Shown: piece after piece, positions 1 to 8,690 of the stretch
Layout of the letters: each line of letters begins with the position of its first letter
How positions within the stretch are numbered: position 1 is the stretch's first letter
Source of the DNA: Comamonas testosteroni TK102
GTDB lineage: Bacteria; Pseudomonadota; Gammaproteobacteria; Burkholderiales; Burkholderiaceae_C
Direction: 5' to 3'
Assembly (NCBI RefSeq): GCF_000739375.1
Contig: NZ_CP006704.1
Location: 1,240,001-1,304,000, forward strand
Length of the DNA: 64,000 nt
Translations under genes and position numbers: made by a program
The notes under the pieces: model-generated
The model's database searches: none
What the model saw: only the letters and a program-made list of their open reading frames with translations
What the model was told of the DNA's origin: nothing

Positions 1-1494
1 GTTTTCCTTGCCGGAAGCCTTGTCCTTGGCCGACACGTTCAGGATGCCGTTGGCGTCGATGTCGAAGGTCACTTCGATCTGGGGCGTGCCACGCGAAGCG
101 GGCGGGATGCCTTCCAGGTTGAACTCGCCCAGCATCTTGTTGGCGCTGGCGATCTCGCGCTCGCCCTGGAACACCTTGATGGTCACGGCAGGCTGGTTGT
201 CTTCAGCCGTGGAGAAGGTCTGCGCGAACTTGGTGGGGATGGTCGTGTTCTTGCTGATCATCTTGGTCATGACGCCGCCCAGGGTCTCGATACCCAGGGA
301 CAGGGGAGTCACGTCCAGCAGCAGCACGTCGGAGCGCTCGCCACCCAGCACCTGGCCCTGCACGGCAGCGCCCACGGCCACGGCTTCGTCGGGGTTCACG
401 TCCTTGCGGGGTTCCTTGCCGAAGAATTCCTTGACCTTTTCCTGCACCTTGGGCATGCGGCTCATGCCGCCGACCAGGATCACGTCGTTGATGTCGGAGA
501 CCGAGATGCCTGCATCCTTGATGGCGGTGCGGCAAGGCGCGATCGTGCGTTCGATCAGGTCGTCCACCAGCGACTCCAGCTTGGCGCGGGTCAGCTTGAT
601 GTTCAGGTGCTTGGGACCTGTGGCATCGGCGGTGATGTAGGGCAGGTTGATGTCGGTCTGTGCGGAGTTCGACAGCTCGATCTTGGCCTTTTCAGCGGCT
701 TCCTTCAGGCGCTGCAGAGCCAGCACGTCCTTGGACAGATCAACGCCTTGTTCCTTCTTGAACTCGTCGATGATGTAGTTGATGATGCGCTGGTCGAAGT
801 CTTCGCCGCCCAGGAAGGTGTCGCCGTTGGTCGACAGCACTTCGAACTGCTTTTCGCCGTCCACGTCGGCGATTTCGATGATGGAGACGTCAAAAGTGCC
901 GCCGCCCAGGTCATACACGGCCACCTTGCGGTCGCCCTTGCCCACCTTGTCCAGGCCGAAGGCCAGGGCAGCAGCGGTAGGTTCGTTGATGATGCGCTTG
1001 ACTTCCAGACCGGCGATGCGGCCGGCATCCTTGGTGGCCTGACGCTGGGCGTCGTTGAAGTAGGCGGGCACGGTGATGACGGCCTCGGTCACGGCTTCGC
1101 CCAGGAAGTCCTCGGCGGTCTTCTTCATCTTGCGCAGCACTTCGGCGCTGATCTGGGGGGGAGCCAGCTTCTGGTCACGCACTTGTACCCAGGCGTCGCC
1201 GTTGTCGGCCTTGACGATCTGGAAGGGCATCAGGTCGATGTCCTTTTGCACCTCGGCTTCGGCGAACTTGCGGCCGATCAGGCGCTTGGCAGCGTAAATG
1301 GTGTTCTTGGGGTTGGTGACGGCCTGGCGCTTGGCGGATGCGCCCACCAGGATTTCGCCGTCTTCTTGATAGGCGACGATGGAGGGGGTGGTACGGGCGC
1401 CTTCGCTGTTTTCGATCACGCGGGTGTTGTTACCCTCCATGATGGCGACGCAGCTGTTGGTGGTGCCCAGGTCAATACCGATGATTTTTCCCAT
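1..1494 (-). CDS. dnaK: Chaperone protein DnaK (Hsp70), C-terminal end cut by the window edge
   Basis: ATP-dependent cytosolic Hsp70 chaperone that refolds and protects proteins with DnaJ and GrpE. The first 498 codons are present (the family is usually about 640 residues): the N-terminus [14 protein letters not shown] with the phosphate-binding loop, the second phosphate loop [10 protein letters not shown], the adenosine motif VGGMSRMP, the linker [12 protein letters not shown] and most of the beta substrate-binding domain. The lid domain lies beyond base 1. The start has a GGAGAG ribosome-binding site 5-6 bases upstream. It lies 123 bases downstream of grpE on the same strand, so it is probably co-transcribed with it from the heat-shock promoter before grpE. 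Identity is certain. Confidence 0.98.
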   Translation of the reverse strand, partial: MGKIIGIDLGTTNSCVAIMEGNNTRVIENSEGARTTPSIVAYQEDGEILVGASAKRQAVTNPKNTIYAAKRLIGRKFAEAEVQKDIDLMPFQIVKADNGDAWVQVRDQKLAPPQISAEVLRKMKKTAEDFLGEAVTEAVITVPAYFNDAQRQATKDAGRIAGLEVKRIINEPTAAALAFGLDKVGKGDRKVAVYDLGGGTFDVSIIEIADVDGEKQFEVLSTNGDTFLGGEDFDQRIINYIIDEFKKEQGVDLSKDVLALQRLKEAAEKAKIELSNSAQTDINLPYITADATGPKHLNIKLTRAKLESLVDDLIERTIAPCRTAIKDAGISVSDINDVILVGGMSRMPKVQEKVKEFFGKEPRKDVNPDEAVAVGAAVQGQVLGGERSDVLLLDVTPLSLGIETLGGVMTKMISKNTTIPTKFAQTFSTAEDNQPAVTIKVFQGEREIASANKMLGEFNLEGIPPASRGTPQIEVTFDIDANGILNVSAKDKASGKEN

Positions 1495-1617
1495 AATTCT
1501 CTCCGTAATCTGTTGAATGTTTGCTTGATTCGTCACTTGTGGGCACTGCGGCCGGCTTCAAGAGCCGCCACTCACAAATTTTTGCCCTGACGGTGGGGTT
1601 ATTGGTGTCTTTGCAGC

Positions 1618-2163
1618 TCAGCCCTGGGCCACGGTCACCAGCGCGGGACGCAGGATGCGGTCGGCGATCACATAGCCCTTTTGCAGCACGGCCACCACGG
1701 TGTTGGCGGGCTGGTCGGCGGGAACCATGGAGATGGCCTGGTGATGGTGAGGGTCGAACTTCTCGCCCGCAGCCGGGTTGATGGCCTGCACCTTGTTGCG
1801 TTCCAGGGCCGAAGTCAGCTGGCGCAGGGTGGCGTCCGAGCCTTCGCGCAACTGCTCGGGCGTGGCGTTCTGGATGGCCAGGGCGGCATCCAGGCTGTCG
1901 ATCACGGGCAGCAGGCTTTCGGCAAAGCTCTCGATGCCGAACTTGCGGGCCTTGGTCACTTCTTCTTCGGCGCGGCGGCGCATGTTCTCGGCGTCGGCCT
2001 TGGCACGCAGGTATTGATCGGCCAGTTCGGCGCTCTTGGCCTTGAGTTCTTCCAGCTCGGCCTGCAGACGACCCAGTTCGTCCGACGCATTGGCTGCCAG
2101 GGCCGCTTCCAGCTCCTCGGGGCTGGCGTCGTTGATGGTGTTGGGGTTGTGGTTCTCGGTCAT
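1618..2163 (-). CDS. grpE: GrpE, nucleotide exchange factor of DnaK
   Basis: GrpE opens the DnaK nucleotide cleft to release ADP and so resets the chaperone cycle. The 181-residue product has an acidic N-terminus, a long charged helix (about residues 28-75, rich in E, A, K and R with heptad spacing) for dimerisation, and a C-terminal beta domain with the family pattern [17 protein letters not shown] and the closing segment [19 protein letters not shown]. Length fits the family (E. coli 197). It is the first gene of the grpE-dnaK unit. No clear Shine-Dalgarno is seen upstream of the ATG, but no better start is available. Confidence 0.97.
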   Translation of the reverse strand: MTENHNPNTINDASPEELEAALAANASDELGRLQAELEELKAKSAELADQYLRAKADAENMRRRAEEEVTKARKFGIESFAESLLPVIDSLDAALAIQNATPEQLREGSDATLRQLTSALERNKVQAINPAAGEKFDPHHHQAISMVPADQPANTVVAVLQKGYVIADRILRPALVTVAQG

Positions 2164-2205
2164 AGTCGGTGAAGGTTTCTCAAAACTTAAGACAATCTGT
2201 CTTCC

Positions 2206-2233
2206 AGATGCGCTCCGGCTGGTCTATTTCAAG
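2206..2233 (-). promoter_or_regulatory. Sigma-32 (heat-shock) promoter of grpE-dnaK
   Basis: On the minus strand a perfect -35 CTTGAAA (2233-2227) is followed after 13 bases by GCGCATCT (2213-2206), which agrees with the sigma-32 -10 consensus CCCCATNT at five of seven defined positions. The 13-base spacer is in the accepted range. It lies 43-70 bases before the grpE start, the expected place for a heat-shock promoter. Confidence 0.7.
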
Positions 2234-2344
2234 ACCTGTGCCGCCCGATAAGGGCGAAGGGCGCAGCGGCTGAAGTGAGCCTGCAGGATTTGCGGAGCAT
2301 TCTAGGAGAGTAAGTGCTTGTGATTTCAGGACCTCTCGCCTTGA

Positions 2345-2411
2345 TTGACCGATGGTAATCGCAGGTTTATAGGCCCCCGAGTGTACAGATAGTCCGCCAC
2401 TCGGCTAGAAT
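2345..2411 (+). promoter_or_regulatory. Promoter region of the rpsF operon (two candidates)
   Basis: TTGACC (2345-2350), a 17-base spacer and TATAGG (2368-2373) form a good sigma-70 candidate. A second, nearer candidate is TGTACA (2382-2387), an 18-base spacer and TAGAAT (2406-2411). Both point to rpsF (start 2477). This region, together with the grpE promoter, fills the 313-base gap between the divergent grpE and rpsF genes. Transcript starts cannot be decided by eye. Confidence 0.5.
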
Positions 2412-2476
2412 CTCACGTTTTGCCTTGCCGCACCGCTACAGACGCAGTGGGCGGCGTTTACCCAAAAGGAGTCGTT

Positions 2477-2839
2477 ATGCGTCATTACGAAATCATTTTG
2501 TTGATCCATCCGGATCAAAGCGAACAAGTTCCCGCGATGCTGGAGCGCTACAAGGGCATGATTGCTGCTGGTGGCGGCAAGGTGCACCGCGAAGAAGATT
2601 GGGGCCGTCGTCAGCTGGCCTACATGATCAACAAGCTCGCCAAGGCCCACTACCTGTGCCTGAACATCGAAGCCGACCAGGCTGTGATGGCTGAACTGGA
2701 ACACGCCTTCAAGTTCAATGATGCCGTGCTGCGTCACCTGACTGTGCAGAAGAAGAAGGCTGATACAGCTGCTTCCGCCATGATGAAGAGCGTTGAGCGC
2801 GAAGAAGCCCGCAAGGCCAACCAGGCTGAGCACGCTTAA
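2477..2839 (+). CDS. rpsF: 30S ribosomal protein S6
   Basis: S6 binds 16S rRNA of the small subunit platform together with S18. The start [14 protein letters not shown] is typical of the family and has AAAAGGAG six bases upstream. The product has 120 residues, ends in a lysine/alanine-rich tail after VQKKKADT, and keeps the [10 protein letters not shown] segment of the S6 fold. First gene of the operon rpsF-priB-rpsR-rplI, the standard betaproteobacterial order, with only 20 bases to priB. Identity is secure. Confidence 0.97.
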   Translation: MRHYEIILLIHPDQSEQVPAMLERYKGMIAAGGGKVHREEDWGRRQLAYMINKLAKAHYLCLNIEADQAVMAELEHAFKFNDAVLRHLTVQKKKADTAASAMMKSVEREEARKANQAEHA

Positions 2840-2859
2840 TAGCATCAGACACTGAAGGA

Positions 2860-3150
2860 GTGGAAAACCGCGTTGTATTGACGGGCCTTCTCGCAGAGCA
2901 AGCTGCTTTGCGCTACACGCCCGCCGGATTGCCTGCCCTGGATTTGCGAATTGAACACAGTTCGCAGCAACAAGAGCTGGGCAGTGCGCGCAACGTGAAT
3001 GCATCTGTCAAGGCTGTTGCCTTTGGCGCCCTGGCTGAAAAGCTGGCCCGCCAAGCACCCGGTAGCCAATGGACCTTTCAAGGTTTTCTGGCCACGCCGC
3101 GCAATAGCAAGATGCTGGTTTTACACATTCAGGATATTCAACAAAATTAA
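2860..3150 (+). CDS. priB: Primosomal replication protein N (PriB)
   Basis: Small single-strand-binding OB-fold protein that helps PriA restart stalled replication forks. The product (96 residues) begins ENRVVLTGLLAE and has the PriB-like segment LRYTPAGLPALDLRIEHSS, then SVKAVAFGALAEKLA and FQGFLATPRNSKMLVLHI. The position between rpsF and rpsR is diagnostic. The start is odd: GTG at 2860 shares its first G with the AAGGAG motif (2855-2860), leaving no spacer. No in-frame ATG, GTG or TTG lies closer upstream, and the next TTG (2878) would remove conserved residues, so translation is probably coupled to rpsF. Confidence 0.9.
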   Translation: MENRVVLTGLLAEQAALRYTPAGLPALDLRIEHSSQQQELGSARNVNASVKAVAFGALAEKLARQAPGSQWTFQGFLATPRNSKMLVLHIQDIQQN

Positions 3151-3168
3151 TTTTCAAGAGGTCCAGCA

Positions 3169-3450
3169 ATGGCCACGTTCAAGAAATTCAACAAGGACAA
3201 GCGTCCTAAGCGCAACACCCAGTCGCTGCTGTTCAAGCGCAAGCGTTTCTGCCGCTTCACAGTCGCCGGCGTCGAAGAAATCGACTACAAGGATGTCGAC
3301 ACCCTGCGTGACTTCATCGCCGAAAACGGCAAGATTGTGCCCGCACGCCTGACCGGCACGCGCGCCATCTATCAGCGTCAGCTGAACACAGCCATCAAGC
3401 GCGCTCGCTTCCTGGCTATGCTGCCCTACTCTGACCAGCACAAGATCTAA
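3169..3450 (+). CDS. rpsR: 30S ribosomal protein S18
   Basis: S18 pairs with S6 on the 30S platform. The 93-residue product carries the family core [21 protein letters not shown], the segment [19 protein letters not shown] and the C-terminal pattern [20 protein letters not shown]. It starts [16 protein letters not shown] after a GAGG ribosome-binding site, 18 bases behind priB and 11 bases before rplI. Confidence 0.97.
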   Translation: MATFKKFNKDKRPKRNTQSLLFKRKRFCRFTVAGVEEIDYKDVDTLRDFIAENGKIVPARLTGTRAIYQRQLNTAIKRARFLAMLPYSDQHKI

Positions 3451-3461
3451 GGAGCACGACA

Positions 3462-3914
3462 ATGCAAATCATTCTGCTCGAAAAGGTTGTGAACCTGGGT
3501 AACCTGGGCGATATCGTCAAGGTCAAGGACGGTTACGCTCGTAACTTCCTGATCCCCTCCGGCGCTGCACGTCGTGCAACAGCTGCTGCCAAGGCTGAAT
3601 TCGAAGCCAAGCGCGCTGAGCTGGAAAAGGCTGCTGCCGAGAAGCTGGCTGCCGCTCAAGAACTGAGCGAAAAGCTGAACGGCGCCAACGTGAAGATCAC
3701 TCAGAAGGCCGGCGTTGACGGTCGTCTGTTCGGCTCCATCACCAACGCCGACATCGCTGAAGAACTGGTCAAGGCCGGTTTCGCAGTGAACAAGTCGCAA
3801 GTGCGCATGCCCAACGGCCCCATCAAGACCGTTGGCGACGCCACTGTGGTGGTGGCTCTGCACACCGACGTGGCTGCAGAAGTGGCTGTCTCCGTGCACG
3901 GCGACCACTCCTAA
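3462..3914 (+). CDS. rplI: 50S ribosomal protein L9
   Basis: L9 binds 23S rRNA near the L1 stalk and has two globular ends joined by a long helix. The product has 150 residues: [19 protein letters not shown] with the family GYARNFLIP motif, a central alanine/lysine/glutamate helix (about residues 40-75) and a C-terminal domain ending [16 protein letters not shown] precedes the start. It is the last gene of the operon and is followed at once by a strong terminator. Confidence 0.97.
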   Translation: MQIILLEKVVNLGNLGDIVKVKDGYARNFLIPSGAARRATAAAKAEFEAKRAELEKAAAEKLAAAQELSEKLNGANVKITQKAGVDGRLFGSITNADIAEELVKAGFAVNKSQVRMPNGPIKTVGDATVVVALHTDVAAEVAVSVHGDHS

Positions 3915-3937
3915 TTCAGGCTCTGTTCTGAATTGGC

Positions 3938-3963
3938 AAAAAGCCGCCTTCGGGCGGTTTTTT
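3938..3963 (+). terminator. Intrinsic terminator after rplI
   Basis: AAAAA, a GCCGCC/GGCGGT stem with a TTCG tetraloop (3943-3958) and a run of five T. It closes the ribosomal operon, so dnaB needs its own promoter between here and 4065. Confidence 0.92.
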
Positions 3964-4064
3964 GTTTTCCGGTAATTGTTTGTCTCGCCGGCGTTTTTCT
4001 CGTCGCCTGCCGTGACGTTGCCACCGCCTCCCGCTACGATGGAGGACTTGTCTCTAGGAGTCTC

Positions 4065-5498
4065 ATGTCGTCAGTAATGCCCCCGCTTGATCTGCAAGAT
4101 GATGCATTCGCCCCGGTTCCGCCTGCAGACCAGCAGGTGGCGCAACTGCGTGTGCCGCCGCACTCCATGGAGTCGGAATCTTCGGTGCTCGGTGGTCTGC
4201 TGCTGGACAACAATGCCTGGGAGCGCGTGGGCGACCTGCTGAGCGACGGCGACTTCTATCGGCACGAGCACAAGCTGATCTTCGAAGCCATAGGCAAGCT
4301 GATCAATGCCAGCAAGCCGGCCGACGTGATCACGGTCTACGAGCATCTGCAGGGCATGGGCAAGGCCGAGGAAGTCGGCGGCCTGATGTACCTGAACCAG
4401 TTGGCGCAATATGTGCCCAGTGCCAGCAATATCCGCCGCTATGCGGAAATCGTGCGTGAGCGCGCCATCTTGCGCAAGCTGGTCACGGCCAGCGACGACA
4501 TCGCGACCAATGCCTTCAATCCTCAGGGCAAGACCGTGGAGCGCATCCTCGACGAGGCCGAGCAGAAGATCATGGCGATCGGCGAGGAGGGCGCTCGCAA
4601 CAAGCAGGGCTTCCAGTCGCTGGATACGTTGGTGGTGGATCTGCTGGACCGGGTCCAGGAGATGGCCGACAACCCCATGGATGTGACCGGCGTCCCCACG
4701 GGCTTTGTCGATCTGGATCGCATGACCTCGGGTCTGCAGGCCGGCGACATGGTGGTGCTGGCGGCGCGTCCCTCCATGGGCAAGACCTCGTTTGCCGTGA
4801 ATATTGCCGAGCATGTGGCACTCAACGAGGGTTTGCCGGTCGCCATCTTCTCCATGGAAATGGGCGCGGCGCAGCTGGCGGTTCGTATCGTCGGCTCCAT
4901 CGGCCGCGTCAACCAGGGCAATCTGCGTACCGGCAAGCTCAGCGACGACGAGTGGCCGCGTCTGACCGAGGCCATCGAGCGCCTGCGCACGGTGTCGCTG
5001 CATATCGACGAAACTCCAGGCCTGTCCCCGACCGAGCTGCGTGCCAATGCACGTCGTCTGGCGCGCCAGTGCGGCAAGCTGGGCCTGATCGTGGTCGACT
5101 ACCTGCAGCTGATGAGCGGCTCTGGATCGGCCGCCAGTTCCGACAATCGCGCGACCGAGCTGGGCGAGATCTCGCGGGGCTTGAAGATGCTGGCCAAGGA
5201 GCTGCAATGCCCGGTGATTGCGCTGTCCCAGCTCAACCGCTCGGTGGAGCAGCGTACCGACAAGCGCCCCATGATGTCCGACCTGCGTGAATCAGGCGCC
5301 ATCGAGCAGGACGCGGACATCATCATGTTCATCTACCGCGACGACTACTACAACAAAGAGAGCAAGGAGCCCAATATTGCCGAGGTCATCATCGGTAAGC
5401 AGCGTAACGGGCCGACGGGGACGGTGAAGCTCTTCTTCCAGAAGAACCAGACGCGTTTCGAGAATCTGGCACAAGGCTACGGCACGGATGAATACTAA
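4065..5498 (+). CDS. dnaB: Replicative DNA helicase DnaB
   Basis: Hexameric 5'-3' helicase that unwinds the replication fork and recruits primase. The 477-residue product has the N-terminal collar domain (about residues 30-135, SMESESSVLGGLLLDN), a linker helix and the RecA-like C-terminal domain with Walker A ARPSMGKT (234-241), the catalytic FSMEM glutamate and Walker B LIVVDYLQLM. The start MSSVMPPLD was chosen because AGGAG sits four bases upstream; the open frame extends further back through the rplI terminator, which cannot be coding. Placement behind rplI is typical for Burkholderiales. Confidence 0.96.
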   Translation: MSSVMPPLDLQDDAFAPVPPADQQVAQLRVPPHSMESESSVLGGLLLDNNAWERVGDLLSDGDFYRHEHKLIFEAIGKLINASKPADVITVYEHLQGMGKAEEVGGLMYLNQLAQYVPSASNIRRYAEIVRERAILRKLVTASDDIATNAFNPQGKTVERILDEAEQKIMAIGEEGARNKQGFQSLDTLVVDLLDRVQEMADNPMDVTGVPTGFVDLDRMTSGLQAGDMVVLAARPSMGKTSFAVNIAEHVALNEGLPVAIFSMEMGAAQLAVRIVGSIGRVNQGNLRTGKLSDDEWPRLTEAIERLRTVSLHIDETPGLSPTELRANARRLARQCGKLGLIVVDYLQLMSGSGSAASSDNRATELGEISRGLKMLAKELQCPVIALSQLNRSVEQRTDKRPMMSDLRESGAIEQDADIIMFIYRDDYYNKESKEPNIAEVIIGKQRNGPTGTVKLFFQKNQTRFENLAQGYGTDEY

Positions 5499-5503
5499 AA
5501 AGC

Positions 5504-5587
5504 ATAGCTTCCAGCGCCTGTGGTTTATGGATTTCAGAACTCTATGAGTATTAAATCTATGAATAACGGGTGCTAGCAGCTATCAAA
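5504..5587. repeat. Palindromic intergenic repeat, copy 1 (degenerate)
   Basis: Left arm ATAGCTTCCAGCGCCTG (5504-5520) and right arm ending GCTAGCAGCTATCAAA (5572-5587) match the two halves of a repeat that occurs seven times in the window; the consensus is near TTTTGATAGCTGCTAGCGCTT, a short AT-rich centre, then the inverted copy. This copy is expanded by about 35 extra bases in the middle and lies between the convergent genes dnaB and 5658-6062. Confidence 0.65.
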
Positions 5588-5604
5588 TTGAATGTGGACA
5601 TAAG

Positions 5605-5637
5605 AAAAGCCCGCAAGGCACAGGCCTTGCGGGCTTT
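5605..5637. terminator. Bidirectional intrinsic terminator
   Basis: A perfect 14-bp stem, AAAGCCCGCAAGGC / GCCTTGCGGGCTTT, with a four-base ACAG loop, flanked by A- and T-rich ends on both sides. It lies between the convergent dnaB and 5658-6062 genes and can serve both. Confidence 0.9.
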
Positions 5638-5657
5638 GTTTTTGAGTGGCTGCGGCG

Positions 5658-6062
5658 CTAGCGGCTGAACAGGTAGATGCCAAGACCGATCATGCACAGT
5701 CCCAGCACGCCACAGGCCCAGGCCAGGCGCTGTGCGCCTATGCGCAGCGCCCCCACGGTCGCGACGATCTGGGCATTTTGCTGGGCCAGCTTCTCGATGA
5801 TCTCCAGCGACTGGCGCTGCGACTGCTCCAGCTGGGCGATGCGCTCTTCCTGCCGCTGGATCAGCAGCAGCGCCTGCTCGCCGGCGGAAGCCGGTGGCGA
5901 AATGCGCTGCCTGGCGCCGTCCGCGCTGGCATCCTGCTCGCGCGCTTCGGCCTGGGCCTCTTTCTTCTTGAGCATGCCCTGGGCAGCCTTCACCACCTGG
6001 GGCGTGGCCTTGATGACCTCGCCCCAGGGCACGAGCTTGAGCGCCGCGATCCAGCTGGTCAC
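5658..6062 (-). CDS. Small membrane-anchored coiled-coil protein of unknown function
   Basis: I do not recognise this family. The 134-residue product starts MTSWIAALKLVPWGEVIKATPQ, has a lysine/alanine/glutamate segment, a predicted coiled coil at about residues 60-100 (EQALLLIQRQEERIAQLEQS) and one C-terminal transmembrane helix (about residues 111-131, WACGVLGLCMIGLGIYLF) ending in SR. It would be a tail-anchored protein facing the cytoplasm. Its ATG abuts the stop of the phoH-like gene upstream, so the two are probably co-transcribed. No function is proposed. Confidence 0.75.
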   Translation of the reverse strand: MTSWIAALKLVPWGEVIKATPQVVKAAQGMLKKKEAQAEAREQDASADGARQRISPPASAGEQALLLIQRQEERIAQLEQSQRQSLEIIEKLAQQNAQIVATVGALRIGAQRLAWACGVLGLCMIGLGIYLFSR

Positions 6063-7841
6063 TTACAGCACCTCGCTGGCGAAGTCCGCCAGGCGCGAGC
6101 GTTCGCCGCGCGCCAGGGTGATGTGGCCGCTGTGGGGCCAGCCCTTGAAGCGGTCCACCACATAGGTCAGGCCCGAGCTGCCTTCGGTCAGGTAGGGGGT
6201 GTCGATCTGGGCCAGATTGCCCATGCAGATGATCTTGGTGCCGGGGCCGGCACGGGTGATCAGGGTCTTCATCTGTTTGGGCGTCAGATTCTGGGCCTCG
6301 TCGATGATGACGTATTTGTTCAGGAAGGTGCGACCGCGCATGAAGTTCATGCTCTTGATCTTGATGCGGCTGCGGATCAGTTCATTGGTGGCGGCGCGCC
6401 CCCATTCGCCGGCATTGCCGCCGTCGCCCTTGGCCAGGAACTCCAGGTTGTCGTCCAGGGCACCCATCCAGGGACCCATTTTTTCCTCTTCGGTGCCGGG
6501 CAGGAAGCCGATATCCTCGCCCACGCTCACCGTGGCGCGCGTCATGATGATCTCGGTATAGCGGCGCTCGTCCAGCACCTGGGCCAGGCCGGCGGCCAGG
6601 GCCAGCAGGGTCTTGCCGGTGCCTGCCGTACCGGTCAGCGTGACAAAGTCGACTTCGGGGTTGACCAGCAGGTTCATCGCGAAGTTCTGCTCGCGATTGC
6701 GTGTGGAGACGCCCCAGACGGCATTCTTCGGATTGCCGAAGTCGCGCAGCGTCTTGAGCACGGCCGTCTTGTCGCGGATCTCGGTCACGCGCATGTAGAG
6801 GCTGGGCTCGCCCGGTGCCTCGTAGTAGACGAACTGGTTGATCATCAGCTGGTCGACGATGACGCCGCTGACGCGGTAGTAGGTGATGGCGCCTTCCTGC
6901 CAGCTCTCCACATTCTTGCCGGCCTTGGTCCAGAAGTCGTGCGGCAGGGCGAGGGCGCCCGAATACAGCAGATCGCCGTCTTCCAGCACCTTGTCGTTCT
7001 GGTAGTCCTCGGCAGCCAGGCCCAGTGCGCGCGCCTTGACGCGCATATTGATGTCCTTGGACACCAGCACCACTTCGCGGTCCTTGTGCTGCTCGCGCAA
7101 GGCCGCGACCACGCCCAGAATCTGGTTGTCGGCCTTGCCCTGGGGCAAGCTGTCGGGCAGGGATGCATCCAGGGGATTGGTCTGGAAGTACAGCGTGCCG
7201 GTGGCGCTGCGCTGGCCCGTGGCATTGAGCGGCAGGCCTTTTTCGAGGCCATCTGCGGGCTGGGAGGCAACCAGGGAGTCCAGCGTGCGGCTGACCTGGC
7301 GGCCGTTGCGCGCCACTTCGGTCATGCCCTTCTTGTGATTGTCCAGCTCTTCCAGCACGACCATGGGCAGGAAGATGTCGTGTTCCTCGAAGCGGAACAG
7401 GCTGCTGGGGTCGTGCAGCAGCACATTGGTGTCCAGCACGAACAGTGTGGTCGGGCCGGTGCGCGTATTGCGGGCGCGGCGGGCGGGCTTGGCAGCCGCG
7501 TCGGCGGGTTTGGCGGATGCTGCGGCGGCTGGCCCTGTCTTTGCGGCGGCAGCCGAAGCTGCGCCAGCCGAAGCTGCGGCAGTGGGTGTTGCAGCAGCAG
7601 TCGTTGTGGCGGTCTTGCGCGGCTTGGCGGTTGCAGTGGTCGAGGTGGCGGGCTTGCTGTTGCTGCGGCGCGGCCTGGTGGCTGCGGGAGCGGTCTCTGG
7701 AGCTGCGCTCAGGGCTGCTCCGGTGGAGGGGTTCAGATCCTCGTCAAGCTCTGCAGTCTGCCTGGCAGACTTGCGGATGGACGAAAAGGCTTCTGCGGGG
7801 AGCTTTGCGGCGCGGTGGCCGGGTGCGGGGGGCAGGGGCAT
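6063..7841 (-). CDS. PhoH family protein with N-terminal PIN domain
   Basis: 592-residue protein of the PIN-PhoH (PhoH2-like) type, thought to be an ATP-driven RNA helicase/RNase. After an N-terminal region of roughly 140 residues that is low-complexity (alanine, threonine, proline, lysine runs) comes a PIN domain starting TLFVLDTNVLLHDP with conserved acidic residues, then the PhoH ATPase with Walker A GTAGTGKTLLALAAGL and Walker B-like KYVIIDEAQNLTP. The start MPLPPAPGHR was preferred because the frame farther upstream runs into the bcp terminator; no clear ribosome-binding site is visible, so the exact start is uncertain. Confidence 0.9.
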   Translation of the reverse strand: MPLPPAPGHRAAKLPAEAFSSIRKSARQTAELDEDLNPSTGAALSAAPETAPAATRPRRSNSKPATSTTATAKPRKTATTTAAATPTAAASAGAASAAAAKTGPAAAASAKPADAAAKPARRARNTRTGPTTLFVLDTNVLLHDPSSLFRFEEHDIFLPMVVLEELDNHKKGMTEVARNGRQVSRTLDSLVASQPADGLEKGLPLNATGQRSATGTLYFQTNPLDASLPDSLPQGKADNQILGVVAALREQHKDREVVLVSKDINMRVKARALGLAAEDYQNDKVLEDGDLLYSGALALPHDFWTKAGKNVESWQEGAITYYRVSGVIVDQLMINQFVYYEAPGEPSLYMRVTEIRDKTAVLKTLRDFGNPKNAVWGVSTRNREQNFAMNLLVNPEVDFVTLTGTAGTGKTLLALAAGLAQVLDERRYTEIIMTRATVSVGEDIGFLPGTEEEKMGPWMGALDDNLEFLAKGDGGNAGEWGRAATNELIRSRIKIKSMNFMRGRTFLNKYVIIDEAQNLTPKQMKTLITRAGPGTKIICMGNLAQIDTPYLTEGSSGLTYVVDRFKGWPHSGHITLARGERSRLADFASEVL

Positions 7842-7878
7842 AGTGGACGAACCGTTCTCAACAAGATTCAAAAAGCAC

Positions 7879-7906
7879 AAAGCCGCCTGGAAACCGAGGC
7901 GGCTTT
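7879..7906 (-). terminator. Intrinsic terminator after bcp
   Basis: Ten-bp perfect stem AAAGCCGCCT / AGGCGGCTTT with an eight-base loop; read on the minus strand it is followed by GTGCTTTTT. It separates bcp from the phoH-like gene. Confidence 0.85.
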
Positions 7907-8062
7907 GGTGGGGTGAACAGAGAATACTGCGTAGCACTGAGGCATGCCCCATTATGCATAGGCCGCGAGGGCCTGAACGCAGTATTTCCTGTTTTGCCTT
8001 GTTTAAAGACTTTGAAATACTTTGCGTGTAGATAATTGCAAGGTTTTCAGTCCCGGCGGGGC

Positions 8063-8551
8063 TCAGGCCACCTTCTTGTCCTGAGTCTTCAGGCTTTTGA
8101 CGGCCTTGAGCACTTCGTCCACGTGGCCGGGAACCTTCAGACCGCGCCATTCCTGCATCAGGATGCCGTCGGCGCCGATCAGGAAGGTGGAGCGCTCGAT
8201 GCCCTTGACCTTCTTGCCGTACATGATCTTGTTCTTGACCACGCCAAACATGTGGCACATCTTCTCTTCAGTGTCGGCAATCAGCTCGAACGGCAGTTCC
8301 AGCTTTTCCTTGAAGTCGTTGTGCGAGTTCATGTTGTCGCGCGACACGCCGAACACGGTGGCGCCAGCCTTCACGAAATCCTTGTACTTATCGCGGAATT
8401 GCATTGCTTCCGTGGTACAACCCGGCGTGTTGTCCTTGGGGTAGAAATACAGGATCAGAATCTGGCCGTTGTGCGAGGTGTTGGACACCTTGACGCCGCC
8501 GGTGGCGTTGGCTTCAAATTCTGGGAGTGGTTTGTTGACAACGATCGCCAT
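8063..8551 (-). CDS. bcp: Thioredoxin-dependent peroxiredoxin, Bcp/PrxQ type
   Basis: Reduces hydrogen peroxide and organic hydroperoxides in the cytoplasm. The 162-residue product has the Bcp catalytic motif YPKDNTPGCTTEAMQFRD with peroxidatic Cys45, and later FGVSRDNMNSH. E. coli Bcp has a resolving cysteine five residues after the first; here that position is Met50. Another cysteine, Cys99 (EEKMCHMFG), could act as resolving residue as in some PrxQ proteins, or the enzyme may be of one-Cys type. It is transcribed alone, between a promoter at 8646-8675 and the terminator at 7879-7906. Confidence 0.94.
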   Translation of the reverse strand: MAIVVNKPLPEFEANATGGVKVSNTSHNGQILILYFYPKDNTPGCTTEAMQFRDKYKDFVKAGATVFGVSRDNMNSHNDFKEKLELPFELIADTEEKMCHMFGVVKNKIMYGKKVKGIERSTFLIGADGILMQEWRGLKVPGHVDEVLKAVKSLKTQDKKVA

Positions 8552-8645
8552 GCGCTTGTATCTCTCGGGTGTGTTCGTTGAAATGCCGAGGGCGTCGGTG
8601 GTATTTTTGTTTTTATCAATCGATCGCCCCCAACCGCAACCTGCG

Positions 8646-8675
8646 ATTTTACCCTGAAATACGTATTTCTCTCAA
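8646..8675 (-). promoter_or_regulatory. Putative bcp promoter with palindrome in the spacer
   Basis: On the minus strand TTGAGA (8675-8670), an 18-base spacer and TAAAAT (8651-8646). The spacer contains the perfect 14-base palindrome GAAATACGTATTTC (8669-8656), which would be an ideal operator for a dimeric repressor. It does not resemble an OxyR site. Confidence 0.5.
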
Positions 8676-8690
8676 TGTAAGCTCAGAAGT

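Noticed and set aside
1536..1562. Possible second sigma-32 promoter directly before dnaK (CTTGAAG, 12 bases, CCCACAAG on the minus strand)
   Set aside because: The spacer is short and the -10 fits poorly; the grpE promoter explains dnaK expression.
4071..5207. 378-codon frame antisense to dnaB
   Set aside because: Shadow of dnaB, no family match.
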